Assembly: GCF_002860205.1 (NCBI RefSeq)
Contig: NZ_PGVB01000017.1
Span: forward strand, 1 to 64,000
Source of the DNA: Bacillus sp. T33-2
Lineage (GTDB): Bacteria; Bacillota; Bacilli; Bacillales; Cytobacillaceae
Length of the DNA stretch: 64,000 bases
Reading direction: 5' to 3'
Positions 8,631 through 18,490 of this stretch are shown here, piece by piece (the stretch's first letter is position 1; each line of letters starts with the position of its first letter). The notes under the pieces were generated by a model. It did not search any database. It was given only the letters and a program-made list of their open reading frames with translations, and was not told the origin of the DNA. A program made the position numbers and the translations under genes.

Positions 8631-10145
8631 TTAAATTGTTTTGGCGAAATCCACCAGATCTTGTGATGTTTGACTAATCTCTTCTACTGACGCATTCACT
8701 TCTTCTGTCAAGGCTGCCTGGGTTTGAGCGAGATTACTGATTTTACTCATGTGATGAATAATTGTTTCGATAAGATCCTTCATTTCATTCAAACTGTTCT
8801 CAATGTTTCCGGTGGCATCCGCACTGCTAACGGCGAGTTTTCTGACTTCATCAGCCACCACTCCGAAACCACGCCCCTGCTCGCCTGCACGCGCCGCTTC
8901 TATCGCAGCATTTAGACCAAGCAGATTCGTTTGGTCTGCAATGCCTTTGATAAAGTTCGAAATGTTTTGAGTGTCATCTGCATAACTCTTTGCTTTATTG
9001 GCAGCGGCAGTTGATTGTTCTTGAGCGATAGCCAGTTCTTGTGCATGATTGGTAATTGAGCTGATTCCCCTTACCATTTCTTCTAGCGAATCCGAAAGCT
9101 GTTGCATTCTGCTCGTCATCGTTTCCACAATCAGCTCTTTATTTTTTTCATGAGAAATATCCCTTATCGTCCCGGCTACCCGCAGTGGAACCCCATTTCG
9201 ATCCCGAAGTGTGGCTCCACCTGCCTGGAACCAGCGATATTCCCCATTTTTCAATTGTATGCGGTAGCTAACATCAAATGGAGTTTTTCCAGAATAGTCA
9301 TTCAAATGGGCAGCAAAAGCTGCTAGTGTCATTTCAGAATCCTCTGGATGAATTCGGCTGGACCAGCTGCTCATGACATTCGGAAAATCCTTCTCATCTG
9401 TGAAACCAAGTGTCTTTCGGAATTGAGGAGACCACCATAACTCATTATTAGGATTAATCACATCACCTGCGACAACCGTCATATCCCAAGGTGCCTCTAC
9501 AAGCGCTTGATTGATCAGGTCGTGTCTGGTAACTAATCCCTTTAACTCTTGCTCCTTAAGTTTCTTTATGTTGATATCAAATAACGCACCCGCCACTAAT
9601 ACAGGTATTCCATCTGAATTCCTTACCGACGCTCCGGTTGCATGAATCCAGCGGTATTCTCCTTTAGCAAATACACGGTATTCCATATCAAAAGGAGTCT
9701 TGCCCGTACGGTCAACTAAGTGTTTATTGAAATTTTCAAGTACTGCGTCCAGGTCTTCAGGATGTAAAATTTTTAACAAGCTGCCAAGGCTGTTCGGGAA
9801 GTCAGTTTCATCCTGATACCCAAGGATTCTGCGCACTTCATCTCCCCACACGAAAGTATTTTCAGGATGATCCGGATCTCCATTTACGATGTCCATTTCC
9901 CATAATCCAACTTCAATAGCTTCAGTCACCAGTTGCAACCTTGTCGATAATCTTTCTTCGCGTTTATTCATTTGTTGTAGGATTATATTGATATTTTCGA
10001 TAAACTCCGGATATCCCGGATCTTCACTAGAAAAGTCGAATGAACCACTGAAATCATTCTTTTCCAACGCTATGCGCAGTTTCCTGCTCTCCTCCAATAA
10101 CGAGGTAGATATTCCGTTTGAAGCTGACTTGAAAAACATACACAT
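8631..10145 (-). CDS. Soluble PAS-domain methyl-accepting chemotaxis protein
   Basis: A 504-residue chemoreceptor without transmembrane helices. Two PAS_3-type sensor domains (about 75-195 and 210-335), each with an HPED motif and PFD-YR-GEYRWI/F core, precede a cytoplasmic signalling hairpin (about 345-504). The hairpin tip that binds CheA/CheW is intact: [20 protein letters not shown] near 404-423, then [15 protein letters not shown]. The C-terminus is short (ends DFAKTI), so one arm of the hairpin is truncated compared with full-length receptors. A decayed receptor tail lies directly downstream. The start ATG is preceded by AAGGAGAAA. The PAS domains may bind haem, flavin or a small ligand; which cannot be told. 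Confidence 0.92.
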   Translation of the reverse strand: MCMFFKSASNGISTSLLEESRKLRIALEKNDFSGSFDFSSEDPGYPEFIENINIILQQMNKREERLSTRLQLVTEAIEVGLWEMDIVNGDPDHPENTFVWGDEVRRILGYQDETDFPNSLGSLLKILHPEDLDAVLENFNKHLVDRTGKTPFDMEYRVFAKGEYRWIHATGASVRNSDGIPVLVAGALFDINIKKLKEQELKGLVTRHDLINQALVEAPWDMTVVAGDVINPNNELWWSPQFRKTLGFTDEKDFPNVMSSWSSRIHPEDSEMTLAAFAAHLNDYSGKTPFDVSYRIQLKNGEYRWFQAGGATLRDRNGVPLRVAGTIRDISHEKNKELIVETMTSRMQQLSDSLEEMVRGISSITNHAQELAIAQEQSTAAANKAKSYADDTQNISNFIKGIADQTNLLGLNAAIEAARAGEQGRGFGVVADEVRKLAVSSADATGNIENSLNEMKDLIETIIHHMSKISNLAQTQAALTEEVNASVEEISQTSQDLVDFAKTI

Positions 10146-10809
10146 TTCTCCTTAAAGTTATCTAATAACGGACTTTAACAGACTATTTTCACAACACTAT
10201 TCTTCTTTGCCGTTTTCTTAACGTGAAAGCATAGCAGTTATCTTCATTGAGATGAATTAGATCTCGAATTTTTCAAAATTATATCTTTTATCCTAGGATT
10301 CTTTTATTTTACACGTTAGAGTAACAAAGAATATGAGTAAAAAGAACTATTTATCGAATTTTATCGAAATTTGTCGATTTTCCTGTTGATTTTCTTTTCA
10401 AAAAATGTCCTCTGATTTCACTTATAAAACTAAATACTAATTGAACTACTGACAAGGAGAATAATATTTAAATATAAAGAGGCAATATAAGAAAAAACCG
10501 CCTGATGCGGCATCTGGCCCTAACGTACGTTTTTATTGTAGGGAAATTTACTAACTTAATACTACATTTATATAACAAATTTTATTGGATAGGTAAGCTA
10601 TCCTTGAACACCAAATTCCTGTTAAGCTTTCCGTACAGTTCCAAATATTGTATTAAGGATAAGTGCACGCTGACAAAGAAAATTATTTATACGCTTACTA
10701 TTTCCCTCCATAAAATATATAATCTAAATTAAAATGAACATATAAAGGAACATTTCGGGCCGTTGACTCAGGACTGTTAAACTTAAGAATAAGCAGGTGT
10801 TGCTATATT
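10146..10809. other. Intergenic, 660 bases, no gene recognised
   Basis: A strongly AT-rich stretch between divergent genes. The only structure seen is a short CCGC-GCGG hairpin near 10497-10510 with a T run on the minus strand. Open frames here have neither a ribosome binding site nor coding character. Confidence 0.5.
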
Positions 10810-11424
10810 ATGAGAACTGAATTGCAAAAAGAAAAAAACAAGAAGCTGTTCATTGCATTAGTAATCCTTGTTATTATGCTGATAATTGCTGCATTTGCAG
10901 TTTATAAGATTAACGCAAACGCTCGTTCTTATGAATTACAACTGCAAGAGAAACAAAAGTACGAAGAAGAACGACTTGCTGAATTAGCGAGAGAACGAGG
11001 AGAAGAAGCAAAACGCGCTGAAGAAGAGGCTGTTAAAGAACTTTCAGAACGAATTGGTTTCATTGATGGGATTGAATATGACACTGGACTTACTCCAGAA
11101 TCTACCGAAGATCAAGTGATGGGTGTAATGCACAAAATGACGCATCAGAAAGTTAGGGCAGAAAGAAAATTTGGTGCTATTCCAATGGTTGAAGACACTG
11201 TTAGTCAAGTGTACGACATAGTTTCTAATAGTAACTTTGCTGAAAAAGAGAAGTTGCTTGAGATTGCAGGAAATTGGAAGAAGGGTTGGTTCGATAACAT
11301 TCATTCTGATCACAATTTCCTTTGGGAGCACCAAGAAGGTTCAGTTGGTAAAGCATACGGCGTTCTAAGTTCTGCTGAAGAAAATGAATTCGTAAGGGAA
11401 AACTTCCCTCAATATGTCCAATAA
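10810..11424 (+). CDS. Membrane-anchored DUF6241-like protein
   Basis: 204 residues. One N-terminal transmembrane helix (about 13-33, LFIALVILVIMLIIAAFAVY) follows a lysine-rich start, giving an extracytoplasmic C-terminal part. A charged coiled coil (about 42-82) leads to a globular domain (about 90-204) with VMHKMTHQKVRAERKFGAIP near 105 and the C-terminal VGKAYGVLS...EEFVRENF pattern, which I associate with DUF6241. Function is unknown. The gene is monocistronic with a terminator overlapping its stop. The ribosome binding site is weak (CAGGTG). Confidence 0.75.
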   Translation: MRTELQKEKNKKLFIALVILVIMLIIAAFAVYKINANARSYELQLQEKQKYEEERLAELARERGEEAKRAEEEAVKELSERIGFIDGIEYDTGLTPESTEDQVMGVMHKMTHQKVRAERKFGAIPMVEDTVSQVYDIVSNSNFAEKEKLLEIAGNWKKGWFDNIHSDHNFLWEHQEGSVGKAYGVLSSAEENEFVRENFPQYVQ

Positions 11425-11447
11425 TAAGCTGAATGGCTTATTATTTT
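11420..11447 (+). terminator. Terminator of the DUF6241-like gene
   Basis: AATAATAAGC-TGAATG-GCTTATTATT followed by TTT. The stem begins inside the stop-codon region. Confidence 0.8.
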
Positions 11448-11534
11448 TACTTTTTACGCTTAAATTTTAATAATCCCTCTTGTTAAACCTGCCAGTAGTA
11501 GTTAAAGTACGAAATTTCACAAATCCAAATAGAA

Positions 11535-11567
11535 ACAAAAAAAATAAGCTGCAGAGGCAGGCTTATT
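11535..11567 (-). terminator. Terminator downstream of the iron-chaperone pseudogene
   Basis: On the minus strand AATAAGC...GCTTATT encloses an 11-base loop and is followed by eight T residues. It lies about 120 bases past the relic stop at 11688. Confidence 0.65.
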
Positions 11568-11687
11568 GAACAATTTCCATATGCAGTGTATTAAAATGAC
11601 CGTAATTTGCGGTATCCTTTCGTGTAGGTGGCCTCCCAGAAACCTTAAGAAGCCCTAACAGACTTTCTAAGGGCTATCCTCGTTTTT

Positions 11688-12049
11688 CTATTTCCGCCAA
11701 AAAGTTGAACAGTCTGCCTTATTCAAAATATTAAACTCGATCATTTTCTCAAGTAATGAGAAATCAACCGGACTATCCCACGTACCAACTCCTTGCTATG
11801 ATCATAGCCAGCCTGCAAATGCCAGCAGAAAAATGATTAACCCCTGCCCTTTCAGGGGCAAAGCCAAATGATGTTTGGCTACGCTAAAGCCAATAATAAA
11901 TGTGCCGTGATGGGTAAACACAGGCTGATTCCACGCAATTTTTGGCATTAAACCCGGAAATTTCTTAGTACCCAAGTTAAAACTTCTTCCGTTCGGCCCC
12001 GATGGTGCGGGTTGTCAATATGCGCTAAATATTCTGCAAAAACTTCCAC
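11688..12049 (-). pseudogene. Frameshifted iron-chaperone-like (YdhG/DUF1801) gene
   Basis: The minus strand begins at a GTG (12049) behind AGGAG and reads [20 protein letters not shown], then [20 protein letters not shown], then NQPVFTHHGTFIIGFSVAKH. After a frameshift and stops it continues WDSPVDFSLLEKMIEFN and ends STFWRK. This is the frataxin-like iron chaperone/DUF1801 family of Bacillus at nearly full length. The shift in the middle, around 11800-11830, disables it. Confidence 0.8.
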
Positions 12050-12188
12050 GTTGGATCGCTCCTAAAATAAAAATTATGTCGTTCAGACAGGTTCCTCAAA
12101 CCCATGAATCGGCTACACTTAACTGGACAATAAAATTAAGTTCAAGTAGACTAAATGCCAAATCTGGGCATACTGCCGTTAAGTATAA

Positions 12189-12605
12189 GTGATCCGTACC
12201 AGAAACTTTGTATGGGTGATATGTGCTAAACTCGTTAAAAGTTTAGAAATTTTGTTGTTTGGTACCATAATTATCATAACAACAACCTTATTATATGTAG
12301 TTGGTTTACAATATAGATTTTGGGATGATCCAATTGCATTCCCACCTATTATTCCCAGGGCCTTTCCTTTTGATTTTTCAATGATACCTGTAGCTTACAA
12401 GTTGTTACTATCAATATTTTAGAACATGGAAATTTTTTATAACCGCCTCAATCAATATGATCTTACATACGCCTTTATTGGTGAACCTTTTTGCGGTGGG
12501 TCAAACTTGTTTATTATTTAGAGTGGAGATACAGTTATTCATTCATATATTACATCATCGTTGGAATTTCTAATTTTCTCAAGCTCAAGATTTTACAACT
12601 AAGTA
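12189..12605 (+). pseudogene. Multiply frameshifted CBO0543-family membrane protein gene
   Basis: One frame reads GLQYRFWDDPIAFPPIIPRA and FPFDFSMIPVAYK (12300-12410). A second reads YQYFRTWKFFITASINM (about 12412-12465). A third reads WVKLVYYLEWRYSYSFIYYI followed by IVGISNF (12490-12580). In order these segments reproduce the C-terminal two thirds of CBO0543-type multi-helix membrane proteins, so at least two frameshifts have occurred. The tail is in frame with the next gene only by chance and should not be taken as its N-terminus. Confidence 0.75.
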
Positions 12606-12628
12606 AAATTTATATTGGAGGAAAAACT

Positions 12629-13312
12629 TTGGTAGAAGTTAATATTGGTTTACTGACCATCAAAACCATCGTAGGTTTTGTCACCTTATTTTTTATCATT
12701 ATCGTAACCGGAAGAACATCCATGTATCAGTTAACCCCGTTTCACTTAGTTTTTGTGTTAGTACTTGGAGATTTTTTAGGGAATACCATTTATGAAGATA
12801 AGGTAAGCACTTTTCATTTTTTATATGCCATCGGATTATGGACGCTTCTTATGTTGGGAATAGAGTTTTTGACTCTAAAAAATAAATCGACACGTTCTCT
12901 GTTATTAGGCGATCCTAACATCATCATTCGGGATGGAGTCATGGATCGAAGGTTACTTAAGAAAAACAAATTGGATGTAAATCAAGTACTGAGTATACTC
13001 CGTCAAAGTAATGTTTTTTCAGTTAGGGAAGTCAAATACGGTATATTGGAAGCTAATGGACAAATAAGTTTATTATTACAATCCAAGTATCAAAAACCAG
13101 AAAAGCAAGATCTCAATCTTCCAGAAAGTCCAGTAAACCTCCCAACATCGTTAATTATAGATGGGGAAATTTTATGGTATAATTTACATGAACTCGGATT
13201 TGATCAACAGTGGTTAGATCACCAATTATCTATCAATGGATATGATAATGTGAAACGTATACTCTACGCAGATTGGCGTGAGAGCGAAGGCATACATATA
13301 AGTCCCAAATAA
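12629..13312 (+). CDS. DUF421 (YetF-like) membrane protein
   Basis: 227 residues from a TTG at 12629, chosen because GGAGG sits seven bases before it. A longer in-frame ATG at 12491 belongs to a decayed CBO0543 gene. Three N-terminal membrane helices occupy about 7-80 (TIVGFVTLFFIIIVTGR, LTPFHLVFVLVLGDFLGNTI, FHFLYAIGLWTLLMLGIEFL). They are followed by the DUF421 cytosolic domain with GDPNIIIRDGVMDRRLLKKN and ILRQSNVFSVREVKYGILEA. Relatives in Bacillus are YetF/YdfS/YkjA types, some linked to spores. A C-terminal extension (about 150-227) is typical of the longer members. Confidence 0.88.
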   Translation: MVEVNIGLLTIKTIVGFVTLFFIIIVTGRTSMYQLTPFHLVFVLVLGDFLGNTIYEDKVSTFHFLYAIGLWTLLMLGIEFLTLKNKSTRSLLLGDPNIIIRDGVMDRRLLKKNKLDVNQVLSILRQSNVFSVREVKYGILEANGQISLLLQSKYQKPEKQDLNLPESPVNLPTSLIIDGEILWYNLHELGFDQQWLDHQLSINGYDNVKRILYADWRESEGIHISPK

Positions 13313-13761
13313 AATTTTGGGTCTTCCATAATCGGGCGCGATTGTAGAATAAAACTAAGATTTTTAAACGACTTTATTGCTAAAGCATTCTTTATAAAAA
13401 TTTAACAACCTTATTACACCCCCCATCCAAAACAGGACGGGGGTATGCATGTTAGAGGTATTAAACTTAAATAACTTATTGATCTTGACATTTCCCTATT
13501 GCGGGTGGTGACAGCTTCGCTGGTACTACCCCTTTTCCCAACGTTGGCCGCCCTCCATTTTATTCTAGATGATTTCGTGAACTGCTACAGCTGTATATTT
13601 TTTGTCCATATGCTTATCGTCTAACAAAACAATATAGTTGGCAAGCAGCGAGGCAAGACCCAGACAACCCTTTTTTGATAAGGGGTGGGAAGACCCACCA
13701 TTTGTTTTAATAGGATATGGTTGGGTATGGTTGTATATAAAAAATTTTGGAGGTACTCACA
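13313..13761. other. Intergenic, 450 bases, no gene recognised
   Basis: Contains a weak CCCAAA-TTTGGG hairpin overlapping the preceding stop (13304-13321), a CCCCC-CATCC/GGACGGGGG hairpin near 13418-13444 without a T run, and the GGAGG site of the next gene. Confidence 0.5.
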
Positions 13762-14118
13762 ATGATTACATTCAGGCCGAGCAGGGATTTATCAACCATA
13801 GCCCTGGAGTTCGAAGGTAACGCCACAAAACAAGACGCAGAAAAGCTGGATGACTACGTGAAAACCAGCTTCACAGAAGACCAAAAATTCAACATCCTCG
13901 CTGTCATACATGATGTGGACGGCTCTACTTTGAGAGGGGTGGTCGACGGTGTAAAGTTTGATGCCAAACGCTGGCGGCAGTTCAACAAATTTGCGGTCGT
14001 GAGTGAACTAGACTGGCTGGCGGCAATGACGATGCTTGGCAATTATTTGCCCGGTATTGAGGCAAAGCATTTTGGGCAGGATCAGATTGAAGAGGCCTGG
14101 GATTGGATAAAACAATAA
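13762..14118 (+). CDS. STAS/SEC14-like (SpoIIAA-like, DUF3478) protein
   Basis: 118 residues from ATG 13762, which has GGAGG at a good distance; an upstream in-frame TTG at 13747 has none. The pattern is that of SpoIIAA-like STAS/SEC14-type proteins: ALEFEGNATKQDAEKLDDYV, then ILAVIHDVDGSTLRGVVDGV near 47, FDAKRWRQFNKFAVVSELDW near 70, and a final EAWDWIKQ helix. The family is small and soluble; lipid or nucleotide binding has been proposed but not settled. It converges on the MFS gene. Confidence 0.85.
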   Translation: MITFRPSRDLSTIALEFEGNATKQDAEKLDDYVKTSFTEDQKFNILAVIHDVDGSTLRGVVDGVKFDAKRWRQFNKFAVVSELDWLAAMTMLGNYLPGIEAKHFGQDQIEEAWDWIKQ

Positions 14119-14123
14119 CATAA

Positions 14124-14150
14124 CCGGCAGGGAGCCCTGGCTCTCTGCCG
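14124..14150. terminator. Hairpin between convergent genes
   Basis: CGGCAGGGAGCC-CT-GGCTCTCTGCCG is a long, almost perfect stem. Neither side has a clean T run (the minus side is T-rich), so terminator activity is plausible but not certain. Confidence 0.55.
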
Positions 14151-14160
14151 CCTGAAGTAC

Positions 14161-15423
14161 TTATTGGGTAATTCCTCTTGAAACAGACCGTAAAAAAAGA
14201 TGTGGCAAAAGACCAATTAAAACAACCAATATGATAAATCCCTGAATATAAATCTGGGAATGGCCGTCAATATTGTATATGGCATATAACATCAGGACAC
14301 TGGATATTCTGCCGATACTGAGGGCCGCTTCCCTCGCCACAACAAGTTCCATCCGCAGCTTACCCTTCTGGTCATGATCGGATATATTGTTCAAAGCAAT
14401 TGTGTGAAATGGAAGCTCGAACAAGGGCATACAGATTCCAGACAATACCCCATAGATTAATAGCGTAGTCCAACTCACTTCAAATACCAAGCCCAACAGC
14501 GCGATACTCAGAAACACATTTCCGATCAACATATACTTTAAGCGCCGCTTTCCTTTGCCATACTTCCCTACCATATAATACATAAGAAATGTAAGGCCCG
14601 TTGATAGAAGTGAAAACGCCCCTAACGCAGACTCATCTTTTGTGACCATGAACACCCAAACAAGAATGACGAATGACAGCACGCCTCCTCGAAAGGCGTT
14701 TGCCATGAAGGCGTACGTCAAGGCCCTCCATTCACGATTACCATGGACAGCAAGCATTTCACGCCAGTAGAATTTCTTTTCGCCATCTTCCCGTGGAAAT
14801 TGAAGACTTAACAGAATGGTAAAAAAGAAAATCACAAAGGAGCAGCCAAAAATAATATAGTATCCTGATAACCTCTCGAAATTGACGATGAACAAGCCTG
14901 CCAGAAACGGGCCAAGCATTTGGGAAATGGAATTCACCATCCCGTTGACACCATTGAACCAGTCCCGGTTTGAATTCGTCGTATAGTCCACCGACATGAC
15001 GTTGATTGACAGCCAGTAAAACCCCGAACCAACCCCAAACAACAGTCCAAGTAAAACGACATGATCCCCTGCCTGCTCACCCAACAACAAGATGCATAGA
15101 TAAAATACAAATTGAAAACTATTGCCGATAATCAAGCCATTCCTTTTTGAGGTCCGTTTGCCCAGCCAGCCCGCCGCTACAAAGGCTGGCAGCCATGCAA
15201 TATACATCATCAAATTGAACAAGACGACGATCCCAAACTGTTCAGTGACTTTAAACAAAAAGATATTAACAAAAATATTCGATAAACTGTTTGCTAAAGT
15301 ATTTAACCAGCTTACTGCCAACAGTGTTTTAGTAGTTTGAAAAAACTGCAGTGAAGACGGAATGGGATTTGATGCTTCTTTGATCACAAATCCCACCTTA
15401 TTTCTTCGGAACGGAAGTTTCAA
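14161..15423 (-). CDS. MFS transporter
   Basis: 420 residues with about 12 hydrophobic helices. The loop between helices 2 and 3 has GWLGKRTSKRNGLIIGNSFQ, the MFS A-motif region. There is a basic loop near 295 (YGKGKRRLKYM). It is the last gene of the LacI operon and overlaps the PHP phosphoesterase gene by 26 bases, so they are co-translated. It may export or import a product of the pathway. Substrate cannot be inferred beyond the operon context. Confidence 0.88.
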   Translation of the reverse strand: MKLPFRRNKVGFVIKEASNPIPSSLQFFQTTKTLLAVSWLNTLANSLSNIFVNIFLFKVTEQFGIVVLFNLMMYIAWLPAFVAAGWLGKRTSKRNGLIIGNSFQFVFYLCILLLGEQAGDHVVLLGLLFGVGSGFYWLSINVMSVDYTTNSNRDWFNGVNGMVNSISQMLGPFLAGLFIVNFERLSGYYIIFGCSFVIFFFTILLSLQFPREDGEKKFYWREMLAVHGNREWRALTYAFMANAFRGGVLSFVILVWVFMVTKDESALGAFSLLSTGLTFLMYYMVGKYGKGKRRLKYMLIGNVFLSIALLGLVFEVSWTTLLIYGVLSGICMPLFELPFHTIALNNISDHDQKGKLRMELVVAREAALSIGRISSVLMLYAIYNIDGHSQIYIQGFIILVVLIGLLPHLFLRSVSRGITQ

Positions 15424-16678
15424 AATAAATCGGGTTGCTCATTGCCGCCAAAAGAACCGCATCGACGACCTCAAAATAACGCCATATTTCAACCCTTATA
15501 AACATTTGATTTTCAATTTTACAGCTCAGTTCCTTGCTTCCGGCCCCGTCCTCGCACCGTCTCTCCTGAACATCGACATCTGATATGATCTTGATGATGT
15601 CACCTTCGATTAAATGATTCAGCTTCACGATAAGAGATTCACCACTGACTGGAATTACATCGCCCATCTGGTACTGGCCATAGGCCAAATCAATTGTCGG
15701 ACCATGCACATCGTAACTCATAAAGGCATGGCCTTTATGCATGCCGTCCAATATGGCTGCCATCGTTTTGCTCCCGCTCCAAACATGAGTCGTTGGAGTA
15801 CCGTGTTCAATGAATTTTTCCGGTCTGTGTACATCACTGCCTCCAACCGCCACAATCCTCTTGCCTTTGCAAAGCTGTTCATGCCACCAGGCAAGTGTAT
15901 GTTTATTTTCCTTCCTCCACGGTCCGTTCCATACTTCAATCCAGTCGAACGGCACCTCAAAATCATACTCCCACGGGCAATTGGAACAATGGGGGTGATT
16001 TAAAACAATTGTCGCACCCTTTTCTTTGGCATTCAGCAGTGCTTCATTCATCCGTTCCGTTGTACTGAAGCGAAAATCAATGCCCGGATTGACGAGACCG
16101 AGCAAATTACTGTGGCCTTTATGTGTAGTCAGCTCCATTCCGGGAATAAAAACGAGTGATGTATCCCTTGGGTAAGTTAAGTTTTGGCTGATCGTGTTAT
16201 GGTCTGTAAGGGCGATGAAATCAAGGCCCTTTTGCTCCGCTTTAGCGATTACGTCCGCAAACGTGAATTTGCCATCGCTGTGAACGGTATGCGTGTGCCA
16301 ATCCCCTTTAAGCCATGACCCTTCACTTTTTTCCATTTCAATTGCGATGTTCACTGTACAGCCTTCTGGAGATATTTTATATAAACCTAGCAATACGGCC
16401 CATACACCTTCCGGCAGCTCCCCATGAAGATAACCTGGTGTCGCATGGTGCGCCTCAATGGAAAATTCTTTCCTCGCTCCCCCGCTCCAGCCGCGAATTG
16501 CTAAAGGATCCTTTACACCAAGATCCACAATGGATGCGCCGGTGCCATTATGCAATATTTCATACTTCACATGCAGTTTTTTTACATGAACAGGCATCTC
16601 AAACTCGACTTCCAGGCAGGAGCCTTGTTCATTCGGTGATATAGTTCTTGACAGGTTTTGAACGATGGTGTTTTTCAT
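15398..16678 (-). CDS. CehA/McbA-type PHP-domain metallohydrolase
   Basis: 426 residues. An N-terminal beta-rich domain (about 1-140) precedes a PHP domain. PHP metal motifs are DWHTHTVHSDGKFT near 146, ALTDHNTIS near 180, GMELTTHKGHSN near 203, VLNHPHC near 248 and GGSDVHRPE near 300. The family (CehA, McbA and relatives) comprises phosphoesterases or carboxylesterase-like hydrolases. It lies between the ABC permeases and the MFS gene, so it probably cleaves the imported compound. A sugar phosphodiester or glycerophosphodiester-like substrate would fit but is inference. No signal peptide is visible. Confidence 0.88.
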   Translation of the reverse strand: MKNTIVQNLSRTISPNEQGSCLEVEFEMPVHVKKLHVKYEILHNGTGASIVDLGVKDPLAIRGWSGGARKEFSIEAHHATPGYLHGELPEGVWAVLLGLYKISPEGCTVNIAIEMEKSEGSWLKGDWHTHTVHSDGKFTFADVIAKAEQKGLDFIALTDHNTISQNLTYPRDTSLVFIPGMELTTHKGHSNLLGLVNPGIDFRFSTTERMNEALLNAKEKGATIVLNHPHCSNCPWEYDFEVPFDWIEVWNGPWRKENKHTLAWWHEQLCKGKRIVAVGGSDVHRPEKFIEHGTPTTHVWSGSKTMAAILDGMHKGHAFMSYDVHGPTIDLAYGQYQMGDVIPVSGESLIVKLNHLIEGDIIKIISDVDVQERRCEDGAGSKELSCKIENQMFIRVEIWRYFEVVDAVLLAAMSNPIYFETSVPKK

Positions 16679-16696
16679 ATGTACTCCTTTTTGCGG

Positions 16697-17545
16697 TTAT
16701 TCTTTCGTCGACCCCAGCGTGATTCCTTTCACAAAATATTTCTGAACAAAAGGATAAATAATCAGCAATGGGATCAAGGCAATCATGATGCCGGCCATCC
16801 TGACATTATTGGTAAAGAAATCACTGCTCGACGTTGAGTCAGATGTAATGATTAATGAACGAAGTGCGAGCTGCAGCGTGAATTTTTCGGAATCATTGAT
16901 ATACAAAAGCGCACTGGTGAAGTGGTTCCACCTGCTGACAAATTCAAATAGTGTAATGGTCGCCAGCCCCGGTTTTGCCATTGGCAAATAAATTTTATAG
17001 AAGATTTTAAAGTCACTTGCCCCGTCTATTTTTGCAGATTCAGAGAGACTGTAAGGGACTGACATGAAATAATTTCTCATTAATAAAATGCTGAAGCCTG
17101 ATACAAGGCCAGAGATGATTAACGATGTCAGCGTGTTTAACAGACCCAATTCTTTATTAACGATATAAAGAGGAATCATGATTGCTTCAGCGGGGATCAT
17201 CATGGTAACCATGATGAGTGTAATGATGATTTTTTTCCCGAACAGTGTCGGCTGAATCAGGACATAACCAGCCATAGAGGCAAGGACAACATGCCCTGCC
17301 GTCCCGAAAATTGTCACAATGGTATTGTTTAAAAAGGGACGCCAAAGCTCCAATCGATTCCAAATCGTTTCATAACCACTGAACGAAAACTCATCTGGCC
17401 AAAGTTTAATCCCCGGCCGCATTGATGCGATATTGGAAGATAAAGATACCGCCCATGTATTAATGATTGGAACAATCATGATGAGTATCAGCAGCAAAAG
17501 AAACGCAGTGTTGAGGGTGGTGAATATTTTTGATTGTTTATTCAT
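16697..17545 (-). CDS. Carbohydrate ABC transporter permease (MalG/UgpE type)
   Basis: 282 residues from the ATG at 17545, which has GAGGAG ten bases upstream; a longer in-frame start at 17566 would overlap the upstream gene. Six membrane helices are visible. The EAA loop reads SLSESAKIDGASDFKIFYKI near residue 175, the site that docks the ATPase. It ends with VQKYFVKGITLGSTKE, the standard C-terminus of CUT1 permeases. It pairs with the permease directly upstream. No ATP-binding subunit is encoded in the operon, so a shared MsmX-type ATPase elsewhere is likely. Confidence 0.94.
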   Translation of the reverse strand: MNKQSKIFTTLNTAFLLLLILIMIVPIINTWAVSLSSNIASMRPGIKLWPDEFSFSGYETIWNRLELWRPFLNNTIVTIFGTAGHVVLASMAGYVLIQPTLFGKKIIITLIMVTMMIPAEAIMIPLYIVNKELGLLNTLTSLIISGLVSGFSILLMRNYFMSVPYSLSESAKIDGASDFKIFYKIYLPMAKPGLATITLFEFVSRWNHFTSALLYINDSEKFTLQLALRSLIITSDSTSSSDFFTNNVRMAGIMIALIPLLIIYPFVQKYFVKGITLGSTKE

Positions 17546-17546
17546 G

Positions 17547-18428
17547 CTACAATGACTCCTCATCATATTTTAATAAGCTTCTCGTCACCAATGAGAGAAT
17601 CAAAGTCATCAACAATACGAGAAACGCTGCTGCTGATGCAACCCCCATCTGAAACTGCAAAATGCCCTTTTCATATGTATAAGTCATAAACACATTCACT
17701 TCGTGCGCAATGGCCGGATTGCTGAAAATGAAGATCTGGTCAAAGATCCTTAAAATCCCCATCACATTAAGCAAAAGTACAACTTTCAGGGTGGGCACCA
17801 GCTGTGGCAGAGTAATATGGCGGATTTTGTTCCATCTGTTAGCCCCGTCGACGCTTGCAGCTTCATAGAGCGAAGGATTGATCCCGACGATTGCTGCCAG
17901 GTACAAAATACAGGTGTAGCCCATGTCCTTCCAGATGGCTGTTATGATCATAACCGGCTTTGCATAGTCTTCTTTCACAAGAAAATGAATGGGTTTTTCA
18001 TTTCCAAACCATTTCAGTAATTCATTGACCAGCCCTCCATCTGGGGACAGAAGAAAAATCCAAATTCCGCCCACGACTACCCAGGAAAAAAGGTGAGGCA
18101 GATAGATCACGGTTTGAGTGAATCGTTTGAAAACGCCATTTATGACTTCATTCAAGGATATGGCAATGATAATCGGAAAAATAAATCCGATAATGAGGAT
18201 TCCTCCACTAATCGCAAACGTATTAATGGTAGCTTGCAAAAATGCGGGGTCCTTAAGTACATACATATAGTTGTCAAAACCGATAAAAGGACGGTCTCCG
18301 ATGATCCGGAAATCCTGAAGGCTGATGATGAAGCCCCGGACAAGAGGATAATAGGCAAATAGAATAAAATATAAGAATATCGGCAACAACATTAAGTATA
18401 GAGAATAATGTCTTTTTATGGCTTTCAT
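17547..18428 (-). CDS. Sugar ABC transporter permease (MalF/UgpA type)
   Basis: 293 residues, six transmembrane helices, N-terminus YSLYLMLLPIFLYFILFAYY. The EAA motif is YEAASVDGANRWNKIRHITL near residue 185. It is followed one base after its stop by the second permease. Together they form the membrane part of a CUT1 importer served by the lipoprotein at 18.5-19.9 kb. Confidence 0.94.
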   Translation of the reverse strand: MKAIKRHYSLYLMLLPIFLYFILFAYYPLVRGFIISLQDFRIIGDRPFIGFDNYMYVLKDPAFLQATINTFAISGGILIIGFIFPIIIAISLNEVINGVFKRFTQTVIYLPHLFSWVVVGGIWIFLLSPDGGLVNELLKWFGNEKPIHFLVKEDYAKPVMIITAIWKDMGYTCILYLAAIVGINPSLYEAASVDGANRWNKIRHITLPQLVPTLKVVLLLNVMGILRIFDQIFIFSNPAIAHEVNVFMTYTYEKGILQFQMGVASAAAFLVLLMTLILSLVTRSLLKYDEESL

Positions 18429-18490
18429 AGTCCAGCACCTTTACGTAAGAGGCTGGACAGAAGGGAATACTCACTTCTGTCCAAGTCTGA

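Noticed and set aside
10505-10732. 75-codon plus-strand frame in the 660-base gap
   Set aside because: AT-rich with no start signal and no family pattern.
13638-13820. 60-codon plus-strand frame before the STAS-like gene
   Set aside because: Overlaps the real gene start in another frame and lacks a ribosome binding site.
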